Of a stretch of 38,013 bases of DNA, positions 7,159 through 17,000 are shown one piece after another (the stretch's first letter is position 1; the number at the start of each line of letters is the position of its first letter). Source of the DNA: an uncultured Lachnospiraceae bacterium (lineage in GTDB: Bacteria; Bacillota; Clostridia; Lachnospirales; Lachnospiraceae); assembly GCA_910585215.1 (NCBI GenBank), contig CAJUDQ010000003.1, positions 96,806-134,818 of the forward strand. Direction: 5' to 3'. The notes beneath the pieces are model-generated. The model was not told the origin of the DNA and did not search any database. It saw only the letters and a program-made list of their open reading frames with translations. Both the position numbers and the translations under genes were made by a program.

Positions 7159-8514
7159 TTACTCTTTCTTCTTGGCCGCTTTCTGTTCAAAATATTTGTT
7201 AATTTCTTTCTTAATTTCTGCCGGTGGCAGGCTTTTTATCAAATATCCCTCAGGCTTTAACGACAACACCTTTTGAATACTTTCTTTATCCACTCTGCCT
7301 GTCAGAAAAATAACTGGAATATCCGCAAAATCTTTTTCTGAACGAATCATTGCCAGTATCTGGCTGCCGTCACACACAGGCATTTCATAATCCAGTAAAA
7401 CCAAATCCGGTCTGTCAAGTGTAATGGAAGCAATGGCAGACAATCCTGATTTTGCCAGAGAAACTTCATACTCCTTCTGAAACAGCTCCTTTAAAGCCTG
7501 ACACATCACCTCGGAGTCATCTACCACAAGCAGCTTTTTTTTCTCAGTTTCTTTATTGTCATTCAGATATTTGCGAACCTCTGTCATTGCATTTTCATCC
7601 TTAATCGCAGTTCCCAGTCCGCTGTCAATCAAATGTGGTGCAATGACAGAATATGCAAAATATCCCTCTCCAGTATCAAACAGCAGACTGAACTGAGGAT
7701 GCTGTCCTGCAAATGCCCTCTGAAACTGGTCATAAGTCAGCAGATTTTCTTCTTTCATTTCATACAAATCCACAGACGGAAAACACTCTCTGATACGCTC
7801 TACAAACTGCCGTGCTGTATATCTGGCTGCATTTACCATCATAACATTTACTGTTTCCGATACAGTCGGAAGCATGCTTCCAATGGTATTGACAATCAGT
7901 TTCTCTTCAAAAACCAGAAATATCTCCCATTCTTCTTTCTGTTTTGTACCATAAACCAGACGATAATAAATTCCCTTTCCAAACTTTTCTCCGCCATAAC
8001 AATCACTGATTACCTTGGCATCCAACTGAAACAAATCGTATAAAAGCTGAATGATTGTCTGCCTCATAGCTGCCTGTTCCTCTTCCGGTAAAAGGTCTTT
8101 CCATTTGCTGACCCCCTGACCCGTAATTGCCCTGTCTTCTATCAAGGTATGCCCAATCAGCCAGCCTGCACAAACACTCAAAAAATGACTGACCGCTTCC
8201 TCAGAATAATTTGTCTGTTTTAATTCCTTTTCAAGCGCCCGCAAAGTTTTTCTTCTGAAATTATCATGCAGACGTCTGTGAGTTTCAAACCCTATATAAT
8301 TAATCGATGCCATATAAGACTCTTCTTCTGTAAAATGTTTCATTGCATGCTCTTTAAAATATTTAATCCCCTCCTGATAAGTCCATATATTTTTTTCTTC
8401 ATCCTCAGCAGCCCTCAACATTCTGTTTAAAATACTAAAAAGCTTTTTGTGTTCTCTGTCAATAATATCTACACCAATATTAAATCGCTCGTGCCATACT
8501 AATTGTTTCCCCAT
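7159..8514 (-). CDS. Bacteriohemerythrin / CheX-like / receiver fusion protein
   Basis: This 451-residue protein appears to have three domains. Residues 1-135 form a bacteriohemerythrin with a full set of candidate di-iron ligands: H22, H56/H60, E64, H79, H83, H122 and D127, in the contexts IDREHKKL, HFTEEE and GHTLIEDR. Residues about 185-305 resemble a CheX-type phosphatase-like fold; this part is the least certain. Residues about 326-445 are a receiver domain with D332/D333, phospho-acceptor D375 (LLDYEMP), T405 and K427. It should sense oxygen or bind O2 and couple that to a phosphorelay. I chose the ATG at 8514 because AAGGAGG lies 8 bases before it, while the ATG at 8541 has no such site. 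It has no DNA-binding or output domain. Confidence 0.85.
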   Translation of the reverse strand: MGKQLVWHERFNIGVDIIDREHKKLFSILNRMLRAAEDEEKNIWTYQEGIKYFKEHAMKHFTEEESYMASINYIGFETHRRLHDNFRRKTLRALEKELKQTNYSEEAVSHFLSVCAGWLIGHTLIEDRAITGQGVSKWKDLLPEEEQAAMRQTIIQLLYDLFQLDAKVISDCYGGEKFGKGIYYRLVYGTKQKEEWEIFLVFEEKLIVNTIGSMLPTVSETVNVMMVNAARYTARQFVERIRECFPSVDLYEMKEENLLTYDQFQRAFAGQHPQFSLLFDTGEGYFAYSVIAPHLIDSGLGTAIKDENAMTEVRKYLNDNKETEKKKLLVVDDSEVMCQALKELFQKEYEVSLAKSGLSAIASITLDRPDLVLLDYEMPVCDGSQILAMIRSEKDFADIPVIFLTGRVDKESIQKVLSLKPEGYLIKSLPPAEIKKEINKYFEQKAAKKKE

Positions 8515-8597
8515 TTTATAATCCTCCTTCTTCCGCGCCATGACATATTCTGCGGATATTTTATTTTCTGTAATGCAGGTACATCTGTTTTCAGTTT

Positions 8598-9965
8598 TTA
8601 TTCTATTATCAACATAATACTAAGGCAAAACTCTTTATCTTTCAGTATAATATCCATATCTCCGGTATATTTTTCTGCAATTCGACGGATATTGCCCAGT
8701 CCATATCCATGACCGTTCGTTTGTTCTTTTGAAGTAAGTGGAAATCCGTTCTGTTCATCCCACTGAAGTGTTTTTGTAAAGCTGTTTTTTATTTCTATCA
8801 TATAAACATTTTTTCTGCGCCATGACAGAACAGAAATATAGCCTTTGGCATTATTTTCTGTATTCTCCACAGCATTCTGCAGCGCATTATTTAATATAAC
8901 ACTAATGTCAAAAGCATTTATGTTAGAGTCAACAGGATAATAAAATTCTGATTGAAAATGAATTTTTTTCTTTTCCGCCTCCTGCTTCCACTCCTGTAAA
9001 ATCACATCCGTAACAGGATTTCCACTTTTTATCTCACCTGTTATCTGAGAAAGAGCCTCTTGTAAATCTCTGCTGTAGGCAAGAGCCTCATCCGTTTTTT
9101 CTGCTGTATAAAGTCTTTCCAGTGTAAGAATATGATTTGCCATATCATGCCGCAAACTGCGGATATTCCGATACAGCCCTTCCACCTGCTCAATATGCTT
9201 TTTAACATTATCCACCTGCATAGCAAGCAGTTCATTTTGCAGCTTTTCATCCTGCCTTGCCTTGATATTCTGAAAAAGCACTGTCATAATCACAATAATA
9301 AAAATGGATATTCCATAATGCAAAAATGTCAAAACATCATATATAAGCGGATTTTCACCACTATCTGTTTCAATAAAATTTCGGTAGTATAATAAAATTC
9401 CATATTCGAGCATTTGTGCCGCACAAGGCATGGTAAGTATGAGCATTTCCTTTATCGTAAGCTCTTCTCTCTTGTAAATATATGCCTTTATAATGGCACT
9501 TACACTGATTTTTAAAATTCCAGACCAGAGAAACAGATTCAGCATTTCCATGACGCCATAGGCAATCAGCTGCAGAACGGGCCGTTCTATCATATATGAA
9601 TGATAGATAAACAGCATATACAATCTTTGAAATATAATATTTGCCATATATGCCGACAGCCAGCGCAACGAAAAAAAAGCAGTTGAAATAAATATTTTCT
9701 GCTGGTAATTTCTTCTATCCTGCCGGCACATAACCAGAAACGAAATCAGTGTTCCGGTTCCATATACTGTAAAATTATTTAATTCAGAAGGTATCATATA
9801 CAATACCTGAATTGTCGCAAAATAAGCCATACCAGCATAAACGGCACTTCTTTCATGTTCCATAAAGGGCCTGGCAAAACGATACAGCCAATATCCTATC
9901 AGAAGCCTGTTCAATAAAAAATAAACAGATGAAGAAACTTCCCAGTATATTTCCAGTTCTTCCAT
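8598..9965 (-). CDS. GHKL-domain sensor histidine kinase (AgrC/VirS-like)
   Basis: This 455-residue membrane sensor kinase has six or seven hydrophobic helices in residues 1-235, a coiled linker, then the phospho-acceptor H273 in RSLRHDMANH. A C-terminal GHKL ATPase follows with N-box (ILNNALQNAVEN near 358-369) and G-box GYGLGNI. It is of the type that pairs with LytTR regulators in peptide quorum sensing or bacteriocin control. Its ATG follows the regulator's TAG directly, so the two are cotranscribed and probably coupled. No peptide precursor gene or AgrB-like processing protein is visible nearby, so the signal is unknown. Confidence 0.92.
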   Translation of the reverse strand: MEELEIYWEVSSSVYFLLNRLLIGYWLYRFARPFMEHERSAVYAGMAYFATIQVLYMIPSELNNFTVYGTGTLISFLVMCRQDRRNYQQKIFISTAFFSLRWLSAYMANIIFQRLYMLFIYHSYMIERPVLQLIAYGVMEMLNLFLWSGILKISVSAIIKAYIYKREELTIKEMLILTMPCAAQMLEYGILLYYRNFIETDSGENPLIYDVLTFLHYGISIFIIVIMTVLFQNIKARQDEKLQNELLAMQVDNVKKHIEQVEGLYRNIRSLRHDMANHILTLERLYTAEKTDEALAYSRDLQEALSQITGEIKSGNPVTDVILQEWKQEAEKKKIHFQSEFYYPVDSNINAFDISVILNNALQNAVENTENNAKGYISVLSWRRKNVYMIEIKNSFTKTLQWDEQNGFPLTSKEQTNGHGYGLGNIRRIAEKYTGDMDIILKDKEFCLSIMLIIE

Positions 9966-10676
9966 CTACTGCCTGCCTCTTTTTTGATGATATCTGTGAT
10001 AACATTTTACAAACTCATGATAACTCTTCTTTGCCATTAACGCCTGTCCCTTCTCCAGATAAATCGTTTTGGAATCATATTTTCTGATAAAATCAAAATT
10101 GACAAGATATGCTCTGTGAGAACGGTAAAAATTCTCACCAACCTGTTTTTCCAGTTCCTTCATTCTTCCATAATATTCCATATCGGAGGAAATAGTATGA
10201 AGAAGAATTTTTCTGTTAAATACCTCCGCATAAATAATCTCTTCCGGTTTTACCATAATATGTTCCCCGCCTGATAAAATCATAAAAGGCGGGGAGTTTA
10301 TTTCCTGAAAACATTCTCTGCCTTCATACTGTTTTATTGCACTTTGCAGCACTTCTGAAAGTTTTTCATCGGTAAAGGGTTTTACAAGGTAATGAAATGC
10401 CCCTACATCAAATGCCTGAAAGACATACTCTGTAAACGCTGTTATAAAAATAAGAATTGTCTTTTTATGGCTCCTGCGAAATTCTTTCGCTGTTTCCATC
10501 CCATTTTTTCCCGGCATACCTATATCAAGCAATAAAATATCGGGGTCTTTCTCTGATAAAAGCAGCTTTTCACCGGAGTCAAACAAACTCACCTCTGCTT
10601 CCGGATATAATTTTTGTATTTTATCTGCCAGTAATTCCTGAATCTTTTTTTCATCATCACATATTGCAATCTGCAT
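9966..10676 (-). CDS. LytTR-family response regulator (AgrA-like)
   Basis: This 236-residue regulator has a receiver with D7/D8, phospho-acceptor D51 (ILLLDIGMPGKNG) and a Lys in YLVKPF. A C-terminal LytTR DNA-binding domain (about 135-236) contains FYRSHRAYLVNFDFI. Proteins of this type bind tandem 9-bp direct repeats upstream of target promoters. I take the ATG at 10676 (MQIAICDDE) because GGGAAG lies 7 bases upstream; the in-frame ATG at 10691 has no such site. It is the first gene of the pair with the GHKL kinase. Confidence 0.92.
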   Translation of the reverse strand: MQIAICDDEKKIQELLADKIQKLYPEAEVSLFDSGEKLLLSEKDPDILLLDIGMPGKNGMETAKEFRRSHKKTILIFITAFTEYVFQAFDVGAFHYLVKPFTDEKLSEVLQSAIKQYEGRECFQEINSPPFMILSGGEHIMVKPEEIIYAEVFNRKILLHTISSDMEYYGRMKELEKQVGENFYRSHRAYLVNFDFIRKYDSKTIYLEKGQALMAKKSYHEFVKCYHRYHQKRGRQ

Positions 10677-10749
10677 TTTTTCACTTCCCATATATGTCTG
10701 CTATTTTCTGTTTTTATGAATATTATATCGGAACACCGGGCAGATTATA

Positions 10750-10783
10750 AAAACAAATGCTGTAAAACATACAGTTTTTGCTG
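10750..10783 (-). terminator. Weak terminator after the ArsC/Spx-like gene
   Basis: On the minus strand a short stem (CTGTA with TACAG, extendable through flanking GC pairs) is followed by ATTTGTTTTTATAA. It lies just past the stop of the ArsC-like gene and before the LytTR regulator, so it may separate the chaperone operon from the two-component pair. The stem is short. Confidence 0.35.
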
Positions 10784-10793
10784 TGAAACATTT

Positions 10794-11147
10794 TCAGGAT
10801 TTCAGTTTTTCTTCCCACTCACTCTCTTTAAATCCCGTAAGAACCTTATCCTCTGTTACTACAAGAGGTCTTTTCACCAGCATTCCATCTGTTGCAAGAA
10901 GCTTTAATTTTTCCTCCTCACTCATTTCCGGCAGCTTGTCTTTAAGCTTCATTTCCTTATACAGATTCCCGCTGGTATTAAAAAATTTCTTAATATCCAT
11001 CCCGCTTTGCTTATACCATTTTTTTAATTCCTCATACGTGGGATTTGCTTCTTTTATATGACGGCTTTCATAAGAAAAACCGTTATCCTTCAGCCATTTT
11101 TCAGCCTTTTTACATGTTGTACATTTTGGATATTGAACAAACAGCAT
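10794..11147 (-). CDS. ArsC/Spx family thioredoxin-fold protein (YffB/YusI-like)
   Basis: This 117-residue protein has a thioredoxin-like fold with an N-terminal redox motif C9-T-T-C12 (YPKCTTCKKAEKWL). It also has the family features IKEANPTYEEL and a conserved RPLVV segment near residue 93. Relatives include glutaredoxin-dependent arsenate reductases, Spx regulators and uncharacterised YffB/YusI proteins. No arsenic-resistance genes lie nearby, and the length is that of the YffB/YusI group, so a general thiol-redox role is more likely than arsenate reduction. GGAGG precedes the start. The gene begins 12 bp after the aldo/keto reductase stop, so they share an operon. Confidence 0.8.
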   Translation of the reverse strand: MLFVQYPKCTTCKKAEKWLKDNGFSYESRHIKEANPTYEELKKWYKQSGMDIKKFFNTSGNLYKEMKLKDKLPEMSEEEKLKLLATDGMLVKRPLVVTEDKVLTGFKESEWEEKLKS

Positions 11148-11159
11148 ACCTTCCTCCTC

Positions 11160-12281
11160 TTATAATCCACTGTCATATACCGCTGATACTTCTTTCATAT
11201 AATCAATGATTTTCAGACTCTGTGGACAATGTGTTTCGCAATTTCCACATGCTATACATTCGGATGCCTTTCCATATTCCTTCGTCAGATTGCGATAACG
11301 CCCTCTTGTACGGGAACCTTCCTTAAATCTTGCATATTGGTTATAGATTTTAAAGTATTCCGGAATCGGAATATTCTTTGGACATCCCTCAACACAATAT
11401 CTGCAGTTTGTACATGGAATCGCTATACTTGTATTGATAATATCCACTGCCTGTTCTACAAGCTTCTCTTCTTCCTCTGTAAACGGCTGAAATTTCTTCA
11501 TATAAGAAAGATTGTCCATCATCTGCTCATAACTGGACATACCGGAAAGCACCATAAATACATTTGGAAGACTTGCCGCATACCGGATTGCCCATGATGC
11601 AATGGAACTTTCTGCATTATAATTCTTTAAAAGAGTCTCTGCCTTATCTGGTATCTGTGCCAGCATACCACCCTTGACAGGTTCCATTACAATAATATCC
11701 TTGCCGTATTTCACTGCAGTTTCATGGCATTTGCGCGACTGAATGTATTCATTTTCCCAGTCCAGATAATTAATCTGAAGCTGAACAAATTCTACCTCCG
11801 GATGTTCCTTTAAAATTGTGTCCAAAACATCCGCCCTGTCATGAAAGGAAAATCCGAACTTCCTGATTTTTCCCTCCTTTTTTTTCTGCATTGCAAATTC
11901 AAAACAGCCAAGCTTTTTACAGATATCATAATTTCTTGTATCAAGACAATGCAGAAGATAGTAGTCAAAATACTCCACTCCGCACTTTTCAAGCTGTTCA
12001 TTAAAAATCCGTTCCATATCTTCTTTTTTACTTAACATCATGGTTGGAAGCTTTGTGGCAAGCAGAAAGCTCTCTCTTGGATGTCTGTCTACCAGAACCT
12101 CTTTTACTATTCTTTCACTGGCATATTCATGATACATATATGCTGTATCAAAATAAGTAAAGCCCTGCTCCAAAAACGCATCTACCATCCGGCAGACCTG
12201 TTCGATATCAACCTTTGTCTGGTCTTTTTTGTCTGCCAGCGGCATTCTCATCATTCCAAATCCCAGTTTTTTTAACTCCAT
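11160..12281 (-). CDS. Aldo/keto reductase with C-terminal 4Fe-4S domain
   Basis: This 373-residue protein has a TIM-barrel aldo/keto reductase domain (about 1-275) containing FGMMRMP and the FDTAYMYHEYASE region with Asp and Tyr of the active site. A ferredoxin-like tail follows with two cysteine clusters, CTNCRYCVEGCP and CIACGNCETHCP, each fit to hold a 4Fe-4S centre. Such fusions are common in anaerobes and are thought to draw electrons from iron-sulfur donors; the substrate is unknown. I chose the ATG at 12281 because GAAGG lies 8 bases before it; a GTG 15 bases further up is less well placed. It lies 30 bp after the Hsp70 gene and 12 bp before the ArsC-like gene. Confidence 0.9.
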   Translation of the reverse strand: MELKKLGFGMMRMPLADKKDQTKVDIEQVCRMVDAFLEQGFTYFDTAYMYHEYASERIVKEVLVDRHPRESFLLATKLPTMMLSKKEDMERIFNEQLEKCGVEYFDYYLLHCLDTRNYDICKKLGCFEFAMQKKKEGKIRKFGFSFHDRADVLDTILKEHPEVEFVQLQINYLDWENEYIQSRKCHETAVKYGKDIIVMEPVKGGMLAQIPDKAETLLKNYNAESSIASWAIRYAASLPNVFMVLSGMSSYEQMMDNLSYMKKFQPFTEEEEKLVEQAVDIINTSIAIPCTNCRYCVEGCPKNIPIPEYFKIYNQYARFKEGSRTRGRYRNLTKEYGKASECIACGNCETHCPQSLKIIDYMKEVSAVYDSGL

Positions 12282-12311
12282 AATATATACCTTCACCTTT
12301 CTGCGAATTTT

Positions 12312-14003
12312 TTAATCCATTCTGTCTGTTATTTCCTGAAGTCTTTTGGCAAAAACTCTTCTGGCATCTGCAATTACCCCATGTTCTCTAGTGGCAAGTG
12401 CTGCTTCAAATTCATTCATCCAGATTTCCAGAAGCTTTCTTTCATCTCCTGTGCTCTCCTCATAGAGCCGGTCCCCTTTTAAAAGCAGAAGTCTGTTCTC
12501 TTCCTGGTCCTTTGGCTGAATCTTCAAATAAGACAATTCCTCCATTCTCTGCTTCATCTGCTCCATACTCATCTCATTTTCATTTCCCTTAATATAAACC
12601 TTCTTTTTTTCTCCATTGGAAACCACTTTTACTTCTACTTCCAACAGCGAGTTGATATCATAAGTATAGGTGACATCTACCGCCTCCTCTCCTGCTTTGT
12701 TTTTTGGAACTCTGATATCCAGCGCGCCAAGCAGCAGATTATTTTCCGCAAACCGGCTCTCTCCCTGTAAAACATTGACATGAATCATTTCCTGATTGTC
12801 ATGCAATGTATAAAGCCGTTCTGTCCGGCTGGCAGGAATCACGGTATTTCTCTCAATAATCGGAAAAAAGTGACCAGACTCAAACTGCCCGTTTCCTCTC
12901 GGAATTGACACCTCTGTTCCCAGAGTAAAGGAACAGACATCCGTGAGAATCACTTCTTTTACTTCCTCCCGCCGTTCCTTCATCGCCGCCTGAATCGCTG
13001 CTCCAAGTGCGACTGCTTCGTCTGGATTGATATTGGCCGAAGGAAATTTTTTAAAGAGCTTTACAATAAAACTTCGAATAACTGGCAGTCTTGTCCCGCC
13101 GCCTACCAGCACAATTTCATCAATTTCTGACAGGCGGATATGGGCGTCTGCAAGGCTTCTCTGTACAGGTTTTCTGATTTTTTCCAGAAGAGAGGCACAG
13201 AGAATCTCATATTCTTTTAATGAAATATGAAGCTGTTTTTCTTCACTTCCTATTGTACATTTTATATCAACAGCATCTGCATCTGTAAATTTTCTTTTGC
13301 ACTTTTCCGCCTCAAAATGAATGGCAGCCAGCTCTTTCTGCGTCAGTTTTTCTTCTTCTATCTCATTTTTCTCTAAAAACTTTCGTTCCAGCACATGAGT
13401 AAAATCTTCACCGCCGAGATAATTGTCTCCTGCCACTGCTCTTACTTCCAGAATATTCTGAAACAATTCCAGAATAGATACATCAAAGGTTCCTCCGCCA
13501 AGGTCAAAGACAAGAAATTTTGTATTTTTATTTTTCTCATACAGACCATAGGCAATCGCTGCCGCTGTAGGTTCACTGATAATACGCTCCACAGTAAGTC
13601 CAGCCAGCTCTCCTGCCCGTTTGGTTGCTTTTCTCCTCTTCTCATCAAAATACGCCGGTACACTAATAACTGCCTCTGTAATAGATTCACCCAGATATTT
13701 TTCCGCATCTTCTTTTAAGAATTTCAGCACAAACGCAGAAAGCTCTTCTGCCATAAGCTCTTTTTCTCCCAGACGGTATTTTCTCTCTGTTCCCATACTT
13801 CTCTTAAATACATCCGCCACCCTGTCCGGATAAAGCATGCCATATTCCTTTGCCGTTTCTCCTACCAGCACTGTATCACCGTCAATTCCCACTATAGAAG
13901 GAGTCAGATGTTTTCCAAGCCTGTTCGGGATAATTTTTGCTCCCTCATCGCTGTAATATGCAATCAGACTGTTTGTCGTGCCCAAGTCAATTCCTACTAT
14001 CAT
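12312..14003 (-). CDS. Hsp70 family chaperone, HscC-like
   Basis: This 563-residue Hsp70 is shorter than DnaK (about 610-640) and matches HscC-type proteins in length. It has an intact ATPase domain with GIDLGTTNS (4-12), SVPAYFDEKRRKAT (114-127), FDLGGGTFD (166-174) and VGGGTRLP. The substrate-binding domain is compact, with a reduced lid and no acidic DnaK-type tail. It should be a specialised ATP-driven chaperone and not the housekeeping DnaK. The gene starts 23 bp after the giant TPR protein, which carries a degenerate J-domain at its N-terminus, as in the HscC/DjlC pairing of enterobacteria. The clients are unknown. Confidence 0.9.
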   Translation of the reverse strand: MIVGIDLGTTNSLIAYYSDEGAKIIPNRLGKHLTPSIVGIDGDTVLVGETAKEYGMLYPDRVADVFKRSMGTERKYRLGEKELMAEELSAFVLKFLKEDAEKYLGESITEAVISVPAYFDEKRRKATKRAGELAGLTVERIISEPTAAAIAYGLYEKNKNTKFLVFDLGGGTFDVSILELFQNILEVRAVAGDNYLGGEDFTHVLERKFLEKNEIEEEKLTQKELAAIHFEAEKCKRKFTDADAVDIKCTIGSEEKQLHISLKEYEILCASLLEKIRKPVQRSLADAHIRLSEIDEIVLVGGGTRLPVIRSFIVKLFKKFPSANINPDEAVALGAAIQAAMKERREEVKEVILTDVCSFTLGTEVSIPRGNGQFESGHFFPIIERNTVIPASRTERLYTLHDNQEMIHVNVLQGESRFAENNLLLGALDIRVPKNKAGEEAVDVTYTYDINSLLEVEVKVVSNGEKKKVYIKGNENEMSMEQMKQRMEELSYLKIQPKDQEENRLLLLKGDRLYEESTGDERKLLEIWMNEFEAALATREHGVIADARRVFAKRLQEITDRMD

Positions 14004-14026
14004 CTTGCTTTCTACCTCTCATTTCA

Positions 14027-17000
14027 TTATAGCTTTTTTTTCAGACTTCTCACCTTCCATGACGAATATCCGTTAAATCTGTCAAGCTGTACCGCTGTTT
14101 CATAGCATGTCAACGCTTCTTGAAGATTCTGTTCCGCCTCATAAATCATGCCTTTCAGCTCATAGTAATCTGTACAGCCCATTTTGACACAATAAGCACA
14201 CAGATTTTCACTTTCCATTCTTGTACAATATTCCCTTGCCTTTTCCATATTTCCCAGACAAAGCCAGAATTTTCCCAGTTCAAATAAATTCTGCATAGTA
14301 TCATACAACGCCTCTGCATATTTTTTCTCTGCGATTGACTTGTCTTTGGTATCATATTTTTCACAGAGCAGATTCAGAAAAATTTTTCTGTATTTGCCAA
14401 GCAGCTTTGTATTATTGTCTTCTTTATAAAACAACATCAAATTTAACAAAATTTCTTTATTCCACTCTAAAGAATCCTCCGATTCTGCCAGAAGATACGC
14501 CGATTCATAAGCCTTGATTGCCTTTTTCCGGTTGTTGTCATAAAACAGATAGATATCTCCAAGCTCCTGCATCACTGCGCTGTTTTCATTACTGTCTGCC
14601 AGAATCTTCTTTGCTGTAGCAACATAGTCATTTGCCTGCTTTTTTTCTCCTGAAAAATGAATCAAGTCAAGACGGAGCAAATCAAGCCGATACTTCCACT
14701 CTTTCTGCCCATAATAACTTCCGTTGCTGCGGCTTACCTTATAGCGCTGCTGTATCGTCTTTGACGCCTTTTCATAATCTCCCGAAGCTTTATAAAGAGA
14801 AATCAGACTGCTGTAATACTCGTCCTCTGTTCCCGGCCGCTTTATCGCTGCATATTTTAAGCCCTTCTGGTAAAATTCTTCTGCCTCCTTAAAATTCCTC
14901 ATATACCGGCAGCAGTCTCCCGCGGTCTGATAAAACTCCAGAATTTCATTTGGAGATTTCATTGCGGCAATCGCCTTTTTAATAAAATAAAGCGCTTTCT
15001 GATAATGCTTTTTTCCAAGATATGCCTTTGCCTTAAAGCTCAGTGCAAAACAGTTGTTTTTATCAATTTTTAATGCAGATTCCGCATCCGCCAATGCTTC
15101 ATCATAGCGGTTCATATCCAGATATACCTGACATCTGTCCATATATTCAAAAGGATTATCTCCCTTTCGCTCAATCTGAAGCGTCGTATATTTAATTGCC
15201 AGCTCCCCGCATTCCCGACTTTGTCCACGCTCCATCAAACGCGTATAAACACCGCCCAGATATCCATTTACTCTGTCATTCTCAGGGTCCATCTTTTCGG
15301 CTTCTATAAAATACCAAATCGCGCGGTCCAAAATATCAAGCTCATCATAGCATCTTCCCATATTGATATAGAGATTTTCCGTTGCGCCTCCAATGCGCTC
15401 TGTAAGCTCATACTGCTTCAATGCCTTTTTATATTCCTTATCCTGAAATAAAATATTTCCATAGACATAATAATAATTCGGGTCCTTATTGAGTTCAATT
15501 GCCTTGCAGATATATTCCTTTGCTTTGCCCTCATGCACCCACGGCTGATAATACTGCTTATCTTCAATCAATGCCATTTCATAATAAAGGTCTGCCAAAA
15601 TACTGTCCTCTACCTTCTGCTCCAGAAATTCTGCCAGTATTTTTTCTGCTTCTGTATCTGACTGATAAATAGAAATATCACTCCATGCTTTTAAACGCAT
15701 AAGCCGTACTTTATACAGTTTTAATACAGGACTTTCCACCTCGGCCTGTTCTGCCTGCTTTAAAATATTTTCCGCGTCTTCATACTGTTGATAATATATA
15801 AATACCTCTGCTGCCAGCTCATAAAATCCTGCGATATATTCATCCAGTATCTCATGCCCTTCAAAATTCAAATAAATATCCTGTGCCTGATAGAAGACAT
15901 CAATCACCTCCTGTGCCTCATGAAGCTCATAGCAGATTTTCTGCTTTTTAGACAGTACCACAAAGAAATTTGGATAGACGTCAAGAATCTCATTTGCTGT
16001 CTTCTTTGCAGCTTCATATGTTTTTGCATCCATCTGTACGTCCAAAAGAAAGGTATATAATGGCACAAACATATCCTGTTCATGATATGCAATTGCCTCC
16101 CGAAGCGCCTGTTCCGCTTCTCTCAGCCAATAAGTCCTTACTTTCAGAAGCGCCTGTTTCTCATCCTCTGAAACGGATTTTCTATCTGGTATTTTTGCCA
16201 TGCCATATGCCGCCTCAGCCTGATAATGCCAGCTCTGTGCAATCTTTTTTCTGATATCCTCCTCCTCTTTCTTTTCAGAAAGCCGTTCTCTCCATATAAG
16301 CGCAGATTCTCTGGCCTTTTCCCATTTTTCTTCCTTGAGATAAAAATGACAGAGATATCCATATCCGCCGATTAATTCTTCCAGAAATCTACTGTTCTTT
16401 AAAAACTCCAGACCAATTTGATAATTTTCAGTCCGAATACAGGCAATGACATAGCGTTTGGCCTCATCTGCGTTTTGTGGCGCGTTGCTCTTGGCAAATT
16501 CTATTCGCTCACTATCGAGCTTGTTTACAAATTCAAGAAATGTTTCCTCCTGATAATTCTGTTTCAATACTTTTGCAGCATAATACTCAGCTTCCTTCTG
16601 ATTTCCTTTTTCATAAGCATAGTAGGCAAGATATTTTTCCACGATTGCAAATTCTTCCTTTTCTTCAATAGCTGCAAAAATTTCTGCCGCTTCGTCGTGT
16701 TCTCCGCTTTTCCATATCATCTCTGCACCCATGGAAGGAATACGAAGGCTGTCCGGATAAGCCTGAATCAGTCGTCTTGCAATCTTGGCCGCTTCTGTAT
16801 GATGTCCCTCCTGGCTTGCCATGCTTGCCTTCTCCAGTTCAAGGAACGGATGATAGATATGTAATGTCTCCATCTCTTCTATGGTCTGTTTCGCTGTTGT
16901 AAAATCTTTCTGAAAAACCTGTTCTTCCAGATTATATTGAAGACGGATAAAGGTATCATAATCGGCATATTCATCTCCTTCCAGCCATTCAAACGCAAAT

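Noticed and set aside
10794..11147. Arsenate reductase of an arsenic-resistance operon
   Set aside because: No arsR, arsB or acr3 genes are nearby, and length and motifs fit the general YffB/YusI/Spx group.
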